Source: DASWIP01 sp036397635 (GTDB lineage Bacteria; Actinomycetota; AC-67). Taken from it: a DNA stretch of 64,000 bases. Location of the stretch: assembly GCA_036397635.1 (NCBI GenBank), contig DASWIP010000057.1, forward strand, positions 1 through 64,000, written 5' to 3'. Below the pieces are notes generated by a model. The model searched no databases and was not told where the DNA came from. It worked only from the letters and a program-made list of their open reading frames with translations. Positions 61,936 to 64,000 of the stretch are shown piece by piece. Each line of letters opens with the position of its first letter. Position 1 is the stretch's first letter. A program made the translations under genes and the position numbers.

Positions 61936-62814
61936 ATGGCCGACCGCGTCGTCGTTCGGGCACCCGCCACCGTCGCCAACCTGGGGCCGGGCTTCGACGT
62001 GATGGGGCTCGCGCTCACGTGGCACGATGAGGTTCGGGTCGAGCGCGGTGGCGAAGGGCTCGAGATCACCGCCTCCGGGCTCGGCGCGGACACCTTGCCA
62101 CGCGATGAGACCAACGGCGTGGTGGTCGGCCTGCGCGCGGTCCTGGGTGATCTGCCGGCGCTGCGGATCCACAAGATGACGGCGGTCGCGTACGCGCGCG
62201 GTTTCGGGGCGAGCGCGTTGTCGATCTGCGCGGGCCTGGTCGCCGGCCGCGCGCTCGGCGACACGGCGCATTCCGACGACGACCTGCTCGCGCTCGCGGT
62301 GGATCTGGAGGGACATCCCGACAACGTCGCCCCGTGCCTGCGTGGTGGGATCACCGTGAACGCGGCCGGCCGGGGGCTCCGCCTGGATCCGCCCGACCAG
62401 CTGTGCCTGCTCGCCTGCATCGCTCCGGGCGCGCTGTCCACCGAGACCGCGCGCGCGGCTTTGCCCGACATGGTGCCCCACGCCGACGCGGTCGCCAACG
62501 TCGGGCGCGCCGCGCTGCTCGCGGCGGCGCTGGCGACCCGACGGCTCGACGTCTTGTTCGAAGCGACCGAGGACGTGCTGCATCAGCCACCGCGGTTCGC
62601 CCTGATGCGCGAGAGCGGTGACCTGGTCGCCGGGCTGCGGGCCGGCGGGGTCGCCGCGTTCCTGTCGGGAGCCGGGCCGAGCGTCGGCGCCTTCGTCCGT
62701 GCCCACGAGGCGGATGCGGGGGCAGTGGCGGCGCGCGCCCTCGCGCCGGACGGCTGGGAGGTCCGCGTGATCGACATCGATCGGGACGGAGCGACGGTGG
62801 TCGAGTCGCGGTGA
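61936..62814 (+). CDS. thrB: Homoserine kinase
   Basis: The 292-residue GHMP kinase has APATVANLGPGFDVMGLAL, the ATP loop FGASALSICAGL, and SGAGPSVGAF near the end. It phosphorylates homoserine. It starts 3 bp after thrC. The common rho gene does not follow it here. Confidence 0.93.
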   Translation: MADRVVVRAPATVANLGPGFDVMGLALTWHDEVRVERGGEGLEITASGLGADTLPRDETNGVVVGLRAVLGDLPALRIHKMTAVAYARGFGASALSICAGLVAGRALGDTAHSDDDLLALAVDLEGHPDNVAPCLRGGITVNAAGRGLRLDPPDQLCLLACIAPGALSTETARAALPDMVPHADAVANVGRAALLAAALATRRLDVLFEATEDVLHQPPRFALMRESGDLVAGLRAGGVAAFLSGAGPSVGAFVRAHEADAGAVAARALAPDGWEVRVIDIDRDGATVVESR

Positions 62815-62874
62815 GTCGTTGACCCGCAGGGTGCTCGCGCGGTAAGCAACGGGCGCAACCGGAGGGAGGTTGGG

Positions 62875-63303
62875 ATGGCCCGAGGAAAGGACGGCAAGAT
62901 CAGGCTCCTCCGCGGCGTTGGACTGCTGTCGGCATGCACCGACAAAGAGCTCGTCAAGATCGCGCGCCTGATGACCGAGCAGCGCGCGGATGCCGGCGAG
63001 GTCCTGGTCCGCGAGGGACGCCCCGGCCGGGAGTTCTTCCTGATCGCCGAAGGCTCGGTCAAGGTGTCAAGCGGCGGTCGCAGGCGAGCGACGCTCGGTG
63101 CCGGGGAGTTCTTCGGCGAGATGTCGCTGATCGATGCCGGTCCACGCACGGCCACGGTGACGGCGGAGACGCCTATGGACCTCTACGTGCTCGACGCGCG
63201 CGAGTTCGCCACGCTGCTCGAGGAGAGCCCGACGGTGATGCGCAAGATTCTGCGCGCGCTCGCCGGGCGGCTCCGCGCCGCGGAGAAGGATCACAGTCAT
63301 TGA
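62875..63303 (+). CDS. Cyclic-nucleotide-binding domain protein
   Basis: The 142-residue single cNMP-binding domain has GEFFGEMSLIDAGPRTATVTAETPMDLYVL, including the Glu-Met-Ser and Arg-Thr-Ala cyclic-phosphate contacts. No DNA-binding domain. SD GGAGGG. It overlaps the acetyltransferase by TTGA. Confidence 0.88.
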   Translation: MARGKDGKIRLLRGVGLLSACTDKELVKIARLMTEQRADAGEVLVREGRPGREFFLIAEGSVKVSSGGRRRATLGAGEFFGEMSLIDAGPRTATVTAETPMDLYVLDAREFATLLEESPTVMRKILRALAGRLRAAEKDHSH

Positions 63304-63818
63304 GCGAGACCCCGGCCCCGGAGGTGCGAGTCGCGATCCCCGCGGACTTCGAGGCGGTGGCTGCGCTGCTCGCGGAGCTTGGACGTCCGGCGATCCTGGG
63401 GGGACCCGAGGAGGCTGCGCATCGGCGGCGGTTCGCCAACTACCTCGCTCGCACCGACGCGATCGCCCTGGTCGCCGAACGCGACGATCGGGTCGTCGGG
63501 TTCTGCGATCTGGAGTTCCGGCAACGGCTCAACTTCCTCGACGAGCAAGCCTGGATCCCGGACCTGATCGTGAGCGAGGACGAGCGGAGCCGGGGGGCCG
63601 GCGCGGCCTTGCTCGCGCGGGCCGAGCAGCTCGCGCGAGAGCGGGGCTGCTGGGGGATGGGGCTGGAATCCGCGACCTGGCGAGAGCGGGCTCACGCGTT
63701 CTACGAGCGGGTCGGGTGGACGAAAGGGGGATACGCGTTCGGCCGGCAGCTGGGTGGCCGGCCGTGGCCCCCACCGCCGCCCGAGCAGGGTTCGGTCGCC
63801 CCGACCGCGAACGTGTAG
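63300..63818 (+). CDS. GNAT acetyltransferase
   Basis: The 172-residue protein has the GNAT acetyl-CoA loop IVSEDERSRGAGAALLARAE and the C-terminal FYERVGW. Its TTG start overlaps the upstream TGA (TTGA). The substrate is unknown. Confidence 0.82.
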   Translation: MSETPAPEVRVAIPADFEAVAALLAELGRPAILGGPEEAAHRRRFANYLARTDAIALVAERDDRVVGFCDLEFRQRLNFLDEQAWIPDLIVSEDERSRGAGAALLARAEQLARERGCWGMGLESATWRERAHAFYERVGWTKGGYAFGRQLGGRPWPPPPPEQGSVAPTANV

Positions 63819-63820
63819 GC

Positions 63821-64000
63821 ATGCCCTTCCGCCGCGTCCTGATCGCCCTGCTGGCAATGGCGTCCGTCACCGCCGTCGCACCGGCGGCGCCGACGCCTTC
63901 GCGCGCCCTGCCCGACCTCGACCGCATCGATCCGGTGCGCTACCCGCTGGCCGACGCGGTGATCGAGCGCGCGCTGATCAAGGCCCGCGACGGGATCACC
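63821..64000 (+). CDS. N-terminus of a secreted protein, truncated by window end
   Basis: The frame starts 2 bp after the acetyltransferase stop and continues for 60 codons to the window edge. It begins with MPFRRVLIALLAMASVTAVAP, a signal peptide. The rest is too short for an assignment. Confidence 0.65.
   Translation, partial: MPFRRVLIALLAMASVTAVAPAAPTPSRALPDLDRIDPVRYPLADAVIERALIKARDGIT

Overview
The window is a piece of an uncultured, high-GC actinobacterium-like chromosome. The evidence is a WhiB1-type regulator, a SigR/RsrA-like thiol-stress pair, a BldC-like DNA-binding protein, UPF0182, clpS followed by a DUF2017 gene, two mycothiol-isomerase-like (DinB-fold) proteins, a PdtaS-like kinase, and an argS-lysA ... 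hom-thrC-thrB amino-acid region. At least sixteen genes have a TANNNT-like -10 box ending only 6-9 nt before the start codon, so leaderless transcription looks common in this genome.

Layout. 1-9.4 kb: a truncated phosphodiesterase, a crotonase with a DinB-fold partner, a thioesterase, a YgjP-type peptidase, a DUF72 protein coupled to a zincin-like protein that lacks its metal motif, an epimerase, and a two-domain siroheme-decarboxylase-like protein. 9.5-20.9 kb: MreB, a subtilase, a YlbL-type PDZ/Lon protease, a very large sensor kinase with a FecR-like lipoprotein, and UPF0182. 20.9-27 kb is accessory: an initiator tRNA whose 3' half is repeated 3.5 kb downstream (possible att sites), flavoprotein and LuxR genes between the copies, then a mobile mystery protein A/B (HTH/Fic) pair, VapBC, and a small secreted protein. 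27-36.6 kb: an M23 peptidase, DUF3179, sigR-rsrA, two HD/HD-GYP membrane proteins preceded by a 24-residue ORF and a hairpin-rich leader, a BldC-like protein, and a paralogue of the small secreted protein. 36.8-42.7 kb: acyl-CoA carboxyltransferase, clpS, DUF2017, a BKACE enzyme, a biotinyl domain, pdtaS and whiB1. 42.7-52.8 kb: glpQ, a lipid kinase, a SelW-like selenoprotein read through an in-frame TGA, secreted proteins, an Rrf2 (NsrR-like) regulator facing a copper nitrite reductase with a fused cupredoxin, and a RelBE module beside an HTH remnant and tRNA-Arg. 52.9-64 kb: a response regulator, argS, lysA, a hydrolase, an HBHA/phasin-like gene and its XRE neighbour with shared operators, a wax-ester synthase, and hom-thrC-thrB.

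The most unusual items are the CxxU selenoprotein, the shared operator of the XRE/HBHA-like pair, the hairpin-rich leader with a tiny ORF ahead of the HD-GYP genes, the split tRNA-fMet repeat, and an ECF sigma gene with no ordinary start codon.
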